NCBI RefSeq assembly: GCF_016598775.1
Contig: NZ_CP066802.1
Location: 496,001-560,000, forward strand
Length of the DNA: 64,000 bases
From: Actinomyces weissii
Lineage (GTDB): Bacteria > Actinomycetota > Actinomycetes > Actinomycetales > Actinomycetaceae
Reading direction: 5' to 3'
This document shows positions 16,359 to 25,252 of this stretch, in pieces. The position numbers and the translations under genes are program-made. Positions within the stretch are counted from its first letter, which is position 1. Every line of letters begins with the position of its first letter. The notes beneath the pieces were generated by a model, which was not told where the DNA came from, did no database searches, and saw only the letters and a program-made list of their open reading frames with translations.

Positions 16359-17828
16359 ATGGTCCTCCCAGAACCCAGTGCCGCCCTCCCGCCCATGACG
16401 GCTAAGGCCCCCAGCCAGTCCACCTTGTCCGACTGGCTGACCGCGGTCGACACCTTCCTGTGGGGGCCGTGGCTGCTGATCCCGCTGCTGCTGGGCACCG
16501 GCGTATGGCTCACCTTCCAGCTGCGGGGCATCCAGCTCAGGATGCTGCTGCCTGCGCTGCGCTTCGCCTTCCTGGACCGGGACGACCAGGAGCGGGACTC
16601 CGCTGAGGGGGACATCTCCCACTACCAGGCCCTGACGACGGCGCTGGCCGCCACCGTGGGGGTAGGGAACATTATCGGTGTGGCCACCGCTATCCACCTG
16701 GGCGGGCCCGGGGCGCTGCTGTGGATGTGGGTCACGGCCCTGTTCGGCATGGCCTCCAAGTACTCAGAGGCCTTCCTGGCGGTGCGCTTCCGCACCACGG
16801 ACAGGAACGGCAAGCAGTCCGGCGGACCCCAGTACTACCTGCGTGAGGCGGTGCGGGGCCCGCTGGGCAGGTTCCTGTCCGTGTTCTTCGCGGTCGCTAC
16901 GCTGCTGGCCTGCTTCGGTATCGGCTCCATGACCCAGTCCAACTCGATCGCGGCGCAGCTGCAGCACTCCTTCAACGCGGACCCGCCCCTGGTGGGCATC
17001 CTGCTGGCGATCGCTATCGGGGGCGTGCTGCTGGGCGGCATCGAGGCTATCGGCAAGGTTACGTCGGCCTTCGTGCCCATGATGATCGTCTTCTACGTGG
17101 GCGGCTGCCTGTACATCCTGGCGGTGAATATCTCCGCCGTGCCCGGGGCCCTGGCCCTGGTGGTCTCCTCGGCCTTCACCAGCCAGGGCGCGGTGGGCGG
17201 CTTCCTGGGCTCCACCATGATCATGGCCCTGCAGTACGGTGCGGCGCGCGGCATCTTCTCCAACGAGTCGGGGATGGGCTCGGCGGCGATCGCGGCCGCG
17301 GCCGCCAAGACCCAGCACCCCACCCGCCAGGGCCTGGTCTCCATGACCCAGACCTTCATCGACACGATCATCGTGGTGACCTGCACCGGCCTGGTCATCC
17401 TGTCCACGGGCACCTGGACCGGGGACGACCCTGCCACCATGACGGCGCAGGCCTTCACCACCGGCCTGCCGGGGGACTGGGGGCACTACATCGTGTCCGT
17501 GTCCCTGGTTTTCCTGGGGGCCTCCACGATCCTGGGCTGGGCCTACTACGGGGAGCGCTGTGCGGAGCGGCTGGTGGGCGTACACGGCGTCCTGCCCTTC
17601 CGCCTGTTCTTCACGGTGCTGATCTTCCTGGGCACGGTCACCGACCTGAAGGACGTGTGGACCTTCGCGGACATCGCCAACGGCCTGATGGCGATCCCGA
17701 ACCTGATCGGCCTGCTCCTCCTGGCCCCGCTGATCGCGCGGGAGACCCGGGCCTACCTGGAGCAGGACCCGCGGCTGCGGTGTGACGGGACCAGCTTCTC
17801 CTCCGTCCCGCAGGACAGCGGCCACTGA
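16359..17828 (+). CDS. Alanine/glycine:sodium symporter (AGCS family)
   Basis: AGCS carriers take up alanine or glycine with Na+. The 489-residue protein has about ten to eleven membrane helices and the family signature in order: 'RGIQLRML', 'TTALAATVGVGNIIGVATAI', 'GGPGALLWMWVTALFGMASKYSEAFLAV', 'SGGPQYYL', 'NESGMGSAAIAAAAA', and the C-terminal 'ADIANGLMAIPNLIGL'. The start at 16359 has AGG 9 nt upstream; an ATG at 16395 is an alternative. It converges on aspC, which makes an amino-acid link plausible but not proved. Confidence 0.94.
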   Translation: MVLPEPSAALPPMTAKAPSQSTLSDWLTAVDTFLWGPWLLIPLLLGTGVWLTFQLRGIQLRMLLPALRFAFLDRDDQERDSAEGDISHYQALTTALAATVGVGNIIGVATAIHLGGPGALLWMWVTALFGMASKYSEAFLAVRFRTTDRNGKQSGGPQYYLREAVRGPLGRFLSVFFAVATLLACFGIGSMTQSNSIAAQLQHSFNADPPLVGILLAIAIGGVLLGGIEAIGKVTSAFVPMMIVFYVGGCLYILAVNISAVPGALALVVSSAFTSQGAVGGFLGSTMIMALQYGAARGIFSNESGMGSAAIAAAAAKTQHPTRQGLVSMTQTFIDTIIVVTCTGLVILSTGTWTGDDPATMTAQAFTTGLPGDWGHYIVSVSLVFLGASTILGWAYYGERCAERLVGVHGVLPFRLFFTVLIFLGTVTDLKDVWTFADIANGLMAIPNLIGLLLLAPLIARETRAYLEQDPRLRCDGTSFSSVPQDSGH

Positions 17829-17974
17829 GCACCGCCCTGGGGCTGCTGCGTGCCCGGGTCCGCTGCGGCGTACGGCAGGCTGCCGGGTGGGCCGCCGTGA
17901 CTGCTGGTCGACGGCGGGGCGGGCGCCGTCGTCAGTGCGGTAGCAGCAGCCTGTGCAGGCGCGCTGGTACGGAC

Positions 17975-18018
17975 GCGGGGGCGGGCCCGGCAGCTACAAC
18001 GCCAGGCCCGCCCCCCGC
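17975..18018. terminator. GC-rich stem-loop between convergent symporter and aspC
   Basis: GCGGGGGCGGGCC (17975-17987) pairs with GGCCCGCCCCCCGC (18005-18018), 13 bp with one bulged base and a 17-nt loop. It could end transcription from both sides. No T tract follows. Confidence 0.5.
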
Positions 18019-18033
18019 GGCTCCTGCCAGGGG

Positions 18034-19248
18034 TCACTCCACCTCGGCCAGCAGCCGCTGCAGACGGCCCACGCCCTCGGTGATGGCCTCGTCGCTGGTG
18101 GCGTAGGACAGGCGCAGGTAGCCGGAGCGCCCGAAGGCCTCACCGGGCACCACCGCCACCTCCGCGTGCTCCAGGATCGCGTCGGACAGCGTCAGGGAGG
18201 AGTCGATCACCCGGCCGCGCAGGCTCTTGCCGATCAGCCCCTCCACGCTGGGATAGGCGTAGAAGGCGCCCTGGGGGGTGGGCACCAGCAGGCCCGGGAT
18301 CTGCGAGAGCATCCGCACCATCAGCTGGCGGCGGCGGTCGAAGGCCTGCCGCATCTCGGCCACGGCGGACAGGTCGCCGCTGACGGCGGCCAGGGCCGCG
18401 TGCTGAGCCACGTTGGCGACGTTGCTGGTCATGTGGGACTGCAGGTTGGTGGCGGCCTTGATGACGTCGGAGGGGCCGATCATCCAGCCCACCCGCCAGC
18501 CGGTCATGGCGTAGGTCTTGGCCACCCCGTTGAGGACCAGGGTCTGCTCGGCCAGCTCGGGCACCAGAGCGACCACGTGGGCGCTCTGGGCGCCGTCGTA
18601 GAGCAGGTGCTCGTAGATCTCGTCGGAGATGACCCACACGCCGTGCTCCAGGGCCCACTGGCCGATCGCGGTCAGCTCGGCGGGGGTGTACACCGCGCCG
18701 GTGGGGTTGGAGGGGGAGCATAGCAGGACCGCCTTGGTGCGCTCGCTGCGGGCGGCCTCCAGCTGCTCCACGGTCACCTTGTAGCCCTGGTCGGCGCCTG
18801 CGAAGACCTCCACGGGGGTGCCGCCGGCCAGGCGCACGCACTCGGGGTAGGTGACCCAGTAGGGGGCGGGCAGGATGACCTCGTCACCGGGGTCCACCAG
18901 GGCGGCGAAGGCCTCGTATACGGCCTGCTTGCCGCCGTTGGTGATGATGACGTCGTCGGGGCTGACCTCGTAGCCGGAGTCGCGCAGGGTCTTGGCGGCC
19001 ACGGCCTCGCGCAGGGCGGGCAGGCCCTTGGCGGGTGTGTACTTGTGGTTGGCCGGGTCCTGGGCGGCGGCGACGGCGGCCTCGACGATGTAGCCGGGGG
19101 TGGCGAAGTCCGGCTCACCGGCACCGAAGCCGATAACCGGACGGCCAGCGGCCTTGAGGGCCTTGGCGTTGGCGTCGATCACGAGGGTGGCGGAGGGGGC
19201 GATGGCGGCTAGGCGGGCTGAGACCCGCGTCCTTGGTGCTGTGCTCAC
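18034..19248 (-). CDS. aspC: Aspartate aminotransferase (class I PLP)
   Basis: This enzyme interconverts aspartate and 2-oxoglutarate with oxaloacetate and glutamate. The 404-residue class I aminotransferase shows [38 protein letters not shown] (substrate/PLP Asn), the [12 protein letters not shown] strand carrying the PLP-ring Asp and Tyr, the Schiff-base lysine in [15 protein letters not shown], and the substrate-carboxylate Arg in GYLRLSYA. It starts with GTG at 19248, with no evident ribosome site. Its position just upstream of tRNA-Trp, secE and nusG (on the opposite strand) is common in actinobacteria. Confidence 0.95.
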   Translation of the reverse strand: MSTAPRTRVSARLAAIAPSATLVIDANAKALKAAGRPVIGFGAGEPDFATPGYIVEAAVAAAQDPANHKYTPAKGLPALREAVAAKTLRDSGYEVSPDDVIITNGGKQAVYEAFAALVDPGDEVILPAPYWVTYPECVRLAGGTPVEVFAGADQGYKVTVEQLEAARSERTKAVLLCSPSNPTGAVYTPAELTAIGQWALEHGVWVISDEIYEHLLYDGAQSAHVVALVPELAEQTLVLNGVAKTYAMTGWRVGWMIGPSDVIKAATNLQSHMTSNVANVAQHAALAAVSGDLSAVAEMRQAFDRRRQLMVRMLSQIPGLLVPTPQGAFYAYPSVEGLIGKSLRGRVIDSSLTLSDAILEHAEVAVVPGEAFGRSGYLRLSYATSDEAITEGVGRLQRLLAEVE

Positions 19249-19278
19249 GGGCTAATGGTCCCACGTGGCGGAGCCCTC

Positions 19279-19322
19279 GGCTATGCCTGGCTGCCCGCGC
19301 GGCTATGCCTGGCTGCCCGCGC
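19279..19322. repeat. Perfect 22-bp tandem duplication upstream of aspC
   Basis: Positions 19279-19300 and 19301-19322 are identical 22-bp copies beginning GGCTATGCCTGG. They lie 31 bp upstream of the aspC start and could have arisen by slippage; a role in aspC control is possible. Confidence 0.85.
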
Positions 19323-19327
19323 CCGCG

Positions 19328-19403
19328 GTGGTGGCCTGCCAGCGGCGCCGCCTGCTCAGCCCACGCCCCCAGTGGTGGCCCTGCTGCGGCGCCGCCCGCT
19401 CAA
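19328..19403. repeat. Imperfect 44-bp-period tandem repeat at the 3' end of the DUF4862-like gene
   Basis: GTGGTGGCC begins at 19328 and again at 19372, and the following 22 bases (centred on CGGCGCCGCC) are alike with a few differences. The second copy runs into the last codons of the gene ending at 19400. Confidence 0.5.
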
Positions 19404-20374
19404 CCCAGGACCTCGGTGGCCTCCAGGATGCGGCGCACGAAGCCGAGCCGGGTGGCCAGGTCGGCGTCCTTGGGCACCTGGCACTTGGCACCCACGTAGC
19501 TGGCGGGCACGGCCTCGGCCAGGGCGGCGGGGCTGCCTGCGGCGGCCAGGGCGGCGGGGTCGGTGGAGACGGCGGCGACCGCGCACTCCCGCACCTGGGC
19601 GGCCCCCATGGCGCTGCCGGGCTCGTCCACGTCCAGGGGCAGGTGCCCGTCCATCCAGGCCTTGGCGTAGGGGGTGTCCACCGGTCCGGCGCCGGAGAAC
19701 ATCACCCCTTCCAGCAGCCCGGCCGCCCGCACCTGGCGCACGTGGGCGACGGCGGTGGCGGCGTCGTGGGCCTCCAGGGCGGAGCGGCCCCAGTTCAGGG
19801 TCACGCGCAGCTCGGGACGGCCCAGCTCGGTGAGCACCGCCAGCTCGTCCTCCAGGCTCAGCAGGCGCTTCTCGCCCCGGTTGGGGGCCACGAAGGCGTC
19901 GCAGTGCTCCACCAGCAGCAGGGCCCCGCCCCAGTCGTAGTCGACCACCTGGGCCAGGGACTCGCCGAAGGCCTGCGGGCTGTGGGCGGTGCCGTGCGCG
20001 CCGGAGGGGGCGGAGTGGATCTCCACACCGGCCACGACGTCGCGTCCGGCGGCCTCCCGCAGGGCCTCGACGGCGTCGCGCAGCTGGCGGGTGAAGGCCA
20101 GGGCCGCCTGGCGCCCGGCGGCATCGGTGGAGGCCAGGCCGAAGGTGCCGGTGTCCCACACGCGCACCATGGTGCCGCCGACCCCGGTGACTACGTTGCG
20201 GTCCCAGGCCGGGGCCAGCTGCCGGGCCAGCCAGGGGAGGTCCCCGAGCCCGTGCACGTAGGGGATCTCCAGCCCGCGCACCCCGGGCAGCTGTCCCAGC
20301 AGCCGGTAGAGCTCCTCCTGCTCCTCCTGCGGTGCGGGCAGTGCGGCGTAGGCGCCGATCAGGCCGTGAGCCAT
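19400..20374 (-). CDS. DUF4862-like TIM-barrel protein
   Basis: The 324-residue soluble protein begins 'GLIGAYAALP' with 'LPGVRGLEIPYV' shortly after. I associate that pattern with the uncharacterised DUF4862 family, a putative sugar-isomerase-like TIM barrel. Further barrel-strand ends are visible: 'VVAGVEIHSAP', 'GALLLVEHCDA', 'LRVTLNWGRSALE' and 'LLEGVMFSGAG'. His, Glu and Asp at these ends could bind a metal. AGGAGG lies 6 nt before the ATG at 20374, so this start is firm. It is divergent from tRNA-Trp. The family name comes from memory and should be treated as provisional; no function is known. Confidence 0.7.
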   Translation of the reverse strand: MAHGLIGAYAALPAPQEEQEELYRLLGQLPGVRGLEIPYVHGLGDLPWLARQLAPAWDRNVVTGVGGTMVRVWDTGTFGLASTDAAGRQAALAFTRQLRDAVEALREAAGRDVVAGVEIHSAPSGAHGTAHSPQAFGESLAQVVDYDWGGALLLVEHCDAFVAPNRGEKRLLSLEDELAVLTELGRPELRVTLNWGRSALEAHDAATAVAHVRQVRAAGLLEGVMFSGAGPVDTPYAKAWMDGHLPLDVDEPGSAMGAAQVRECAVAAVSTDPAALAAAGSPAALAEAVPASYVGAKCQVPKDADLATRLGFVRRILEATEVLG

Positions 20375-20513
20375 GTGGGTCCCTCCTCGTTGAGCGTCGT
20401 CCCGACAGGACGTCTGATGTCCTGATGGTAGCTGCTTGGCAGGCACGTGGCGCAGGCCACCTCAAGATATTTCGCGTTCGGGGGCTGGCTGTGCAAGTAT
20501 TAGGTCTCGCTAA

Positions 20514-20586
20514 AGGGCAGTGGCGCAATTGGTAGCGCACCGGTCTCCAAAACCGGCGGTTGTGGGTTCGAGTCCCGCCTGCCCTG
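20514..20586 (+). tRNA. tRNA-Trp (CCA anticodon)
   Basis: The 73-nt sequence folds as a cloverleaf. The acceptor AGGGCAG (20514-20520) pairs with CTGCCCT (20579-20585), with discriminator G. The anticodon stem CCGGT/ACCGG flanks the loop CTCCAAA with anticodon CCA at 20547-20549, and the T arm carries GGTTCGAGTCC. The 3' CCA is not encoded. TATTAG at 20498-20503 could be its -10. It directly precedes secE. Confidence 0.97.
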
Positions 20587-20680
20587 CTGAGACGGCGGAT
20601 CTGCCGGGAGGCCCCGTCGGTTTCGTCTTCTCGCCCGACAAGGGGCAGTGACTGGACCGCCGAGCCTGAGGACCGTGATT

Positions 20681-20908
20681 ATGAGCGAGAGCGCCGCCAC
20701 TGAGCAGCGTAAGAAGCGTGGCCTGATCGCCAGCGTCACGCTGTTCCTCCGTCAGGTGGTCGGCGAGCTCAAGAAGGTGGTCTGGCCCACCCGTAACGAG
20801 CTGAGCACCTACTTCATCGTGGTGATCGTCTTCATCCTGGCGATCATGGTCTACACCGGTGTCCTTGACTTCCTGTTCAGCAAGGTAGTCAACTGGGTGT
20901 TCGCCTGA
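20681..20908 (+). CDS. secE: Preprotein translocase subunit SecE
   Basis: SecE clamps the SecY channel of the general secretion translocon. The 75-residue protein has the short actinobacterial form: a basic amphipathic segment, the conserved 'VVGELKKVVWPTRNEL' motif, and a single C-terminal membrane helix (FIVVIVFILAIMVYTGVLDF). The ATG at 20681 has GAGGA 8 nt upstream; a GTG at 20648 in frame is less likely. tRNA-Trp lies 94 bp upstream and nusG 81 bp downstream. Confidence 0.97.
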   Translation: MSESAATEQRKKRGLIASVTLFLRQVVGELKKVVWPTRNELSTYFIVVIVFILAIMVYTGVLDFLFSKVVNWVFA

Positions 20909-20989
20909 GCTGGCCCTGTGCCGGGCTGCCCTCCAAGGCCCTGGGAAGCCCGCACCGAACCAAGACATTTAGCTGAAAGCAGGTACACC

Positions 20990-21748
20990 GTGTCTGAGGA
21001 GAACGTTCCCGAGGAGCCCCTCGTCCAGGACGAGGTCCAGGAGGAGGCTGCCGCCCCCGCGGCCACCGAGCCTGCGGCCGCGGCTGAGCCCGCCGTCGAC
21101 CCGCTGGAGGCCTTCCGCAAGGAGATGTCCAGTCTGCCCGGCGAGTGGTACGTGCTGCACACCTACTCGGGCTACGAGCGCCGCGTCGCCACCGACATCC
21201 GCACCCGTGCGGAGAACTTCGAGATCGAGGACTACGTCTTCGACGCCGTGGTCCCCATGGAGACCGTCATCGAGATCAAGAACGGCAACAAGAAGAAGGA
21301 GGTCTCACGCGTCCGGATCCCGGGGTACGTGTTCGTGCGCATGGACCTGGACGACCCGGAGACCTCCGACCGCGTGTGGCGCACCATCAAGGACACCCCG
21401 GCGGTCACCGGCTTCGTGGGCGACCGCTACAACCCGGTGCCGCTGACCTTCGAGGAGGCTGTCTCCCAGTTGGGCCCCACCCCCGAGGAGCTGGCCGCCA
21501 AGCAGGCCGAGGCCGCCAACGCCGCCCCGGAGGAGGGCGCCAGGACGCAGGTCGCCGCCGGTGGTCAGGTCTACGAGGTGGCCTTCGAGGTGGGCGAGTC
21601 CGTGATGGTCACCGACGGCCCCTTCGAGTCGCTGCCCGCCACCATCGCGGAGATCCACCCCGACACCCAGAAGGTGCAGGTGCTTATCTCCCTGTTCGGT
21701 CGTGATACCCCGGCCGAGCTCTCCTTCAACCAGGTCGCCAAGATCTGA
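20990..21748 (+). CDS. nusG: Transcription termination/antitermination factor NusG
   Basis: NusG binds RNA polymerase and modulates pausing, Rho action and coupling to ribosomes. The 252-residue protein has an acidic Ala/Glu-rich N-terminal extension typical of actinobacteria (residues 1-50), then the NGN domain ([18 protein letters not shown] ... IPGYVFVRM ... TGFVGD), a linker of about 30 residues rich in Ala/Glu, and the C-terminal KOW domain ([21 protein letters not shown]). It starts with GTG at 20990, with AGCAGG about 7 nt upstream. Confidence 0.97.
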   Translation: MSEENVPEEPLVQDEVQEEAAAPAATEPAAAAEPAVDPLEAFRKEMSSLPGEWYVLHTYSGYERRVATDIRTRAENFEIEDYVFDAVVPMETVIEIKNGNKKKEVSRVRIPGYVFVRMDLDDPETSDRVWRTIKDTPAVTGFVGDRYNPVPLTFEEAVSQLGPTPEELAAKQAEAANAAPEEGARTQVAAGGQVYEVAFEVGESVMVTDGPFESLPATIAEIHPDTQKVQVLISLFGRDTPAELSFNQVAKI

Positions 21749-21766
21749 GCCCAGCCTCGACGTCGT

Positions 21767-21807
21767 GACGCCCGCTGCCGGTGGCTACAGCCGCCGCGGC
21801 GGGCGTC
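21767..21807 (+). terminator. Stem-loop between nusG and rplK
   Basis: GACGCCCGC (21767-21775) pairs with GCGGGCGTC (21799-21807). The 23-nt loop can form further GC pairs. It is followed by GTGTCT rather than a T run, so it may be a partial terminator or an RNA-processing hairpin. Confidence 0.42.
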
Positions 21808-21871
21808 GTGTCTCACACGGATTGGCTTGTGATTCCGCGCACCGCGGTCGTTCCAGGTGGTTGGGCGGGGC

Positions 21872-21877
21872 TAGGAT
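21872..21877 (+). promoter_or_regulatory. Possible rplK -10 element TAGGAT
   Basis: TAGGAT lies about 98 nt before the rplK start, in the gap that begins with the nusG hairpin. The same TAGGNT pattern appears at the proposed rplJ and rpoB promoters. The -35 is poor. Confidence 0.33.
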
Positions 21878-21974
21878 TGGCGTTCGTGCGTGCGCTTAGG
21901 CGCTCCGCCCAGGTGCGCGCCGCTGCTGCACGGCAGGCGTGCAGCCTTTCCGGACAAGAAAGAGATCCATACAC

Positions 21975-22406
21975 ATGGCTCCCAAGAAGAAGGTCGCCGG
22001 GCTCATCAAGCTCCAGATCCAGGCCGGCGCAGCCAACCCTGCTCCGCCGATCGGTCCCGCGCTCGGTCAGCACGGCGTCAACATCATGGAGTTCTGCAAG
22101 GCCTACAACGCGGCGACGGAGGCCCAGCGCGGCAACGTCATCCCCGTTGAGATCACGGTCTACGAGGACCGCTCCTTCACCTTCGTCACCAAGACCCCCC
22201 CGGCCGCGGAGATGATCAAGAAGGCTGCTGGTGTCCCCAAGGGCTCCGCGACCCCCCACACGGCCAAGGTCGGTTCGCTGACCATGGACCAGGTCAAGGA
22301 GATCGCCCAGACCAAGATGGCTGACCTCAACGCCAACGACGTCGACGCCGCCGCGAAGATCATCGCCGGCACCGCCCGCTCCATGGGCATCACCGTTGAG
22401 GCCTGA
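21975..22406 (+). CDS. rplK: 50S ribosomal protein L11 (uL11)
   Basis: L11 forms the GTPase-associated centre of the large subunit with 23S rRNA and the L10-L7/L12 stalk. The 143-residue protein has the Pro-rich N-terminal domain ([29 protein letters not shown]) and the C-terminal rRNA-binding domain ([22 protein letters not shown]). The ATG at 21975 gives the normal MAPKKKVAG start. It is cotranscribed with rplA (74-bp gap) and ends at the strong terminator after rplA. Confidence 0.98.
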   Translation: MAPKKKVAGLIKLQIQAGAANPAPPIGPALGQHGVNIMEFCKAYNAATEAQRGNVIPVEITVYEDRSFTFVTKTPPAAEMIKKAAGVPKGSATPHTAKVGSLTMDQVKEIAQTKMADLNANDVDAAAKIIAGTARSMGITVEA

Positions 22407-22480
22407 GCCTCAGCACCCCTAGACAAACCCCCGTGGAAGGGCCAGCGCGGCCCGTTCACCACGACTGCAAGGAGAAGCAG

Positions 22481-23170
22481 ATGACCAAGCGCAGCAAGGC
22501 CTACCGCGCCGCCGCTGAGAAGATCCAGTCCGGGATCCTCTACACCCCGGCCGAGGCCGTCCACCTGGCCAAGGAGACCGCCATCACGAAGTTCGACTCC
22601 ACCGTGGACGTCGTGCTCCGGCTGGGCGTGGACCCCCGCAAGGCCGACCAGATGGTGCGTGGCACCGTGTCCCTGCCGCACGGTACCGGTAAGACCGCCC
22701 GCGTCATCGTCTTCGCCCAGGGTGAGCGCGCCGAGCAGGCCCTCGCCGCTGGCGCTGACGAGGTCGGTGGCGACGAGCTCATCGAGAAGGTCGCCAAGGG
22801 CTACACGGACTTCGACGCCGCCGTCGCCACCCCGGACCTGATGGGTAAGGTCGGCCGCCTGGGCCGCGTGCTCGGTCCCCGCGGCCTCATGCCCAACCCC
22901 AAGACGGGCACCGTGACCATGGACGTGGCCAAGGCCGTCACCGACATCAAGGGTGGCCGTATCGAGTTCCGCGTGGACCGGGCGGCCAACCTGAACTTCG
23001 TGATCGGCAAGGTGTCCTTCACCGAGGAGCAGCTGGTGGAGAACTTCAAGGCCGCGCTGGAGGAGGTCCTGCGCCTCAAGCCGTCCACCTCCAAGGGCCG
23101 CTACCTGCTGAAGGCCACCATGGCCACCACCATGGGTCCCGGCATCCCGATGGATGTCACCAAGGCCTGA
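22481..23170 (+). CDS. rplA: 50S ribosomal protein L1 (uL1)
   Basis: L1 binds the mobile L1 stalk of 23S rRNA and helps release deacylated tRNA; in many bacteria it also represses its own operon. The 229-residue protein carries the family core '[22 protein letters not shown]' and the '[22 protein letters not shown]' segment. AAGGAGAAG ends just before the ATG at 22481. In most bacteria rplJ follows directly, but here a terminator and about 9 kb of other genes intervene. Confidence 0.98.
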   Translation: MTKRSKAYRAAAEKIQSGILYTPAEAVHLAKETAITKFDSTVDVVLRLGVDPRKADQMVRGTVSLPHGTGKTARVIVFAQGERAEQALAAGADEVGGDELIEKVAKGYTDFDAAVATPDLMGKVGRLGRVLGPRGLMPNPKTGTVTMDVAKAVTDIKGGRIEFRVDRAANLNFVIGKVSFTEEQLVENFKAALEEVLRLKPSTSKGRYLLKATMATTMGPGIPMDVTKA

Positions 23171-23202
23171 TCTGCTGACGCCGTAGCAGCGCACTGACGA
23201 GC

Positions 23203-23244
23203 ACACTGACGCCGGGTCCCCTGTGGGGCCCGGCGTCAGTGTTT
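23203..23244 (+). terminator. Strong terminator after rplA
   Basis: ACACTGACGCCGGG-T-CCCC (23203-23221) pairs with GGGG-CCCGGCGTCAGTGT (23225-23242). That is 18 bp with one bulged T and a TGT triloop, followed by a short TT. It should separate the rplKA transcript from the lipoprotein genes downstream. Confidence 0.85.
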
Positions 23245-23274
23245 GTGCGGGGAGTGACGACGGCTGGCGGTCTG

Positions 23275-23510
23275 CTGCCCGGGGAGTGCCTGGTGTGCCT
23301 GGGGAGGGTGGGGTGGGTGCCCATCGACTTGGGGGTGGCGGGTGCTTAGCGTGGTGGTTGTCCCTGTGTTCGTGGTTCTGAGGAGTGTGTGCTGTGAGCG
23401 GGCTGTCTCGTCGTGGGGTGCTGCTGGGGGCGGTGGTGGTGGGGGTGCCGCTGCTGGCTGGTTGCGGTGGCAAGAAGGTTCCAGGCGGTGAGGCCGGAGG
23501 CGATCCCTCC
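23275..23510 (+). repeat. Duplicated upstream/signal-sequence segment, copy 1
   Basis: From about 23275 to 23510 the DNA is nearly identical to 25026-25252. The shared part covers about 110 bp of upstream DNA including the putative promoter and ribosome site, plus the codons for the signal peptide and the 'GGKKVPGGEAGG' stretch. Copy 1 has an extra 9-bp duplication near 23290-23300. Similarity then falls to protein level. Confidence 0.8.
23324..23352 (+). promoter_or_regulatory. Putative promoter of lipoprotein gene 1
   Basis: -35 TCGACT (23324-23329), a 17-bp spacer and -10 TAGCGT (23347-23352). Exactly the same hexamers and spacing occur before the second lipoprotein gene (25067-25095), which supports their being functional. 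Confidence 0.45.
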
Positions 23511-24971
23511 GGGGGTGCCTCGCCGGAGGCAACAGGTTCTGGCGGGGCAGCGCCGTCGGCGTCGGGGGCTGCTTCGCCGGGGGCTGGTGCTGCGAGGCTG
23601 GACAGTGGTGGGAGCAGCGGTCCGATGTCCGTGGTGGTGGGGCCGGCGGTGCGGGTGGAGGGGCACACGGTGGTGCGCCTGCGCTTCGAGTCCGAGAAGA
23701 TCGCTACCCCGCACCTGGGACAGGGCCATGACTTGCGGGACGTGTGCCTGCTGTCCCTGGAGCAGGGGCTGGTGTGGCGCAACCAGGACCAGGGCGGCTG
23801 GACGACTTTAGGAGACTCCGTGAAGCCCGGTAGCCCTGTGGACCTGTTTGCGGTGTTCGGGGATTTGGACGCGCAGGTGGGGTCGGTGCAGGTGCTGGTG
23901 CCGAACTACGGGGTGGCCCTGGGGGTGGCGGTGGTAGAGCCAAGCCAGGCTGGTTATGACGCGATGGAGGGGCTGCGTAAGGCGAAGATCAACGCTTCTT
24001 TGGGGCAGGGGCTGCCGATTGAGTTCTTCTCGGGGGCGGCGGACGGGTCCTTGGACACGCAGCGTGATGGTGGCCAGGTGACGGTGAGCCTGGCCAGTGA
24101 CGTGACCTTCGCGGTGGACTCTGATCAGCTCTCGGTTCAGGCCGATGGTGTGCTGGCCGGGGCGGTGGCTGAGCTGGGCCTTTACCCCTCGGGCGGCTCG
24201 CTGAGCATCGTGGGGCACACTGACGACGTGGCCGATGATGCCTACAACCAGGCGCTTTCGGAGAAGCGGGCTGCTAGCGTGCGCAAGCGCCTGGGAGAGC
24301 TGATGGACCTGTCCAAGTGGCAGGTGTCGGAGTCCGGTAAGGGTGAGTCCGAGCCTAGGGTGCAGGGGAGCGACGAGGAGGCCCGGGCGGCTAACCGGCG
24401 TGTGGAGGTGGTGGCGAAGCCTGCTGACCCGCAGGAGGCTGAGGAGCGGCGTCGAGCGGTGCTGGCCCAGGGCTCCGAGCCCGCCCCGGAAGGACCGGTA
24501 GGCAAGGGACCCGAGGGCGTGACGGCCCCCCTGGTAGGTAGCTCCAGTAAGGGGTCGTGGAAGGTGACCTTGGATAAGGTCACCCGTATCGGCTCCTTCC
24601 TGGTCGGCAACCTCCACGCCCAGAACCCGGATGGCGGTACAGGAGACATGCAGCAGTACATGCAGCTGCCGAGTCCTTTCTTCTACCGGTGGGGGGACGG
24701 GGTCGCTGATGGCCCAGGCAGTGCCTCCTTGACCTTGCTCAAGGGCGGGGTGCGGTACCTGGCCGCGGACTACAAGGGGGAGAAAGGCTTCACGCCGCTG
24801 ACCACCTTGAACCTGGCCTCGGTGGGTCACGGGGCCACCCAGACCCTGCCGGTGGTCTGGCCCGATCCCGGCGGCGATACGGTCACCGTGGACCTACCCG
24901 GAGCCAGCAAGAAGTACAAGCTGCGGGGCCTGATCTGCCGCCTGACCGACGTGCCGGTCGTCCAGGGCTGA
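23394..24971 (+). CDS. OmpA-domain lipoprotein 1 (Tat-like signal)
   Basis: The 525-residue protein opens with SRRGVLL, a twin-arginine-like motif, then a hydrophobic stretch and a lipobox LAGC (Cys24), so it should be a lipid-anchored outside protein. After a Gly/Ser/Pro-rich linker comes a beta-rich region (80-230), then an OmpA_C-like peptidoglycan-binding domain (about 232-340). In that domain the meso-diaminopimelate-type ligands are the Asp of VGHTDD (D277) and the Arg of LSEKRA (R292), and it ends ANRRVEV. A further beta domain of about 150 residues closes the protein (VTLDKVTRIGSFLVGN ... LTLLKGGVRYLAADY). The GTG at 23394 has AGGAG 8 nt upstream. It is paralogous to the genes at 25137 and 30575. 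A role in wall attachment is inferred. Confidence 0.85.
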   Translation: MSGLSRRGVLLGAVVVGVPLLAGCGGKKVPGGEAGGDPSGGASPEATGSGGAAPSASGAASPGAGAARLDSGGSSGPMSVVVGPAVRVEGHTVVRLRFESEKIATPHLGQGHDLRDVCLLSLEQGLVWRNQDQGGWTTLGDSVKPGSPVDLFAVFGDLDAQVGSVQVLVPNYGVALGVAVVEPSQAGYDAMEGLRKAKINASLGQGLPIEFFSGAADGSLDTQRDGGQVTVSLASDVTFAVDSDQLSVQADGVLAGAVAELGLYPSGGSLSIVGHTDDVADDAYNQALSEKRAASVRKRLGELMDLSKWQVSESGKGESEPRVQGSDEEARAANRRVEVVAKPADPQEAEERRRAVLAQGSEPAPEGPVGKGPEGVTAPLVGSSSKGSWKVTLDKVTRIGSFLVGNLHAQNPDGGTGDMQQYMQLPSPFFYRWGDGVADGPGSASLTLLKGGVRYLAADYKGEKGFTPLTTLNLASVGHGATQTLPVVWPDPGGDTVTVDLPGASKKYKLRGLICRLTDVPVVQG

Positions 24972-24979
24972 GAGGGCCG

Positions 24980-25012
24980 CGGGTAGAACACAGCAGGGGC
25001 TGTGGGTACCCG
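24980..25012 (+). terminator. Hairpin after lipoprotein gene 1
   Basis: CGGGTA (24980-24985) pairs with TACCCG (25007-25012), and CACAGC pairs with GCTGTG inside it around an AGGG loop. The 12 bp are split by a small internal loop. No T run follows. Confidence 0.4.
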
Positions 25013-25025
25013 GTAGTGCGGGTGG

Positions 25026-25252
25026 TCTGCCCGGGGAGTGCCTGGGGAGGGTGGGGTGGGTGCCCATCGACTTGGGGGTGGTGGGTGCTTAGCGTGGTGG
25101 TTGTCCCTGTGGTCGTGGCTTTAAGGAGTGTGTGCTGTGGGCGGGTTGTCTCGTCGTGGGGTGCTGCTGGGGTCGGTGGCGGTGGGGGTGCCGCTGCTGA
25201 CCGGGTGCGGGGGCAAGAAGGTCCCTGGCGGTGAGGCCGGGGGCGGTCACTC
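25026..25252 (+). repeat. Duplicated upstream/signal-sequence segment, copy 2
   Basis: This is the partner of 23275-23510. Non-coding and synonymous positions are conserved as strongly as coding ones, which points to recent duplication or gene conversion of the 5' ends of the two lipoprotein genes. Confidence 0.8.
25067..25095 (+). promoter_or_regulatory. Putative promoter of lipoprotein gene 2
   Basis: -35 TCGACT (25067-25072), 17 bp, -10 TAGCGT (25090-25095), identical in hexamers and spacing to the promoter proposed for gene 1. Confidence 0.45.
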
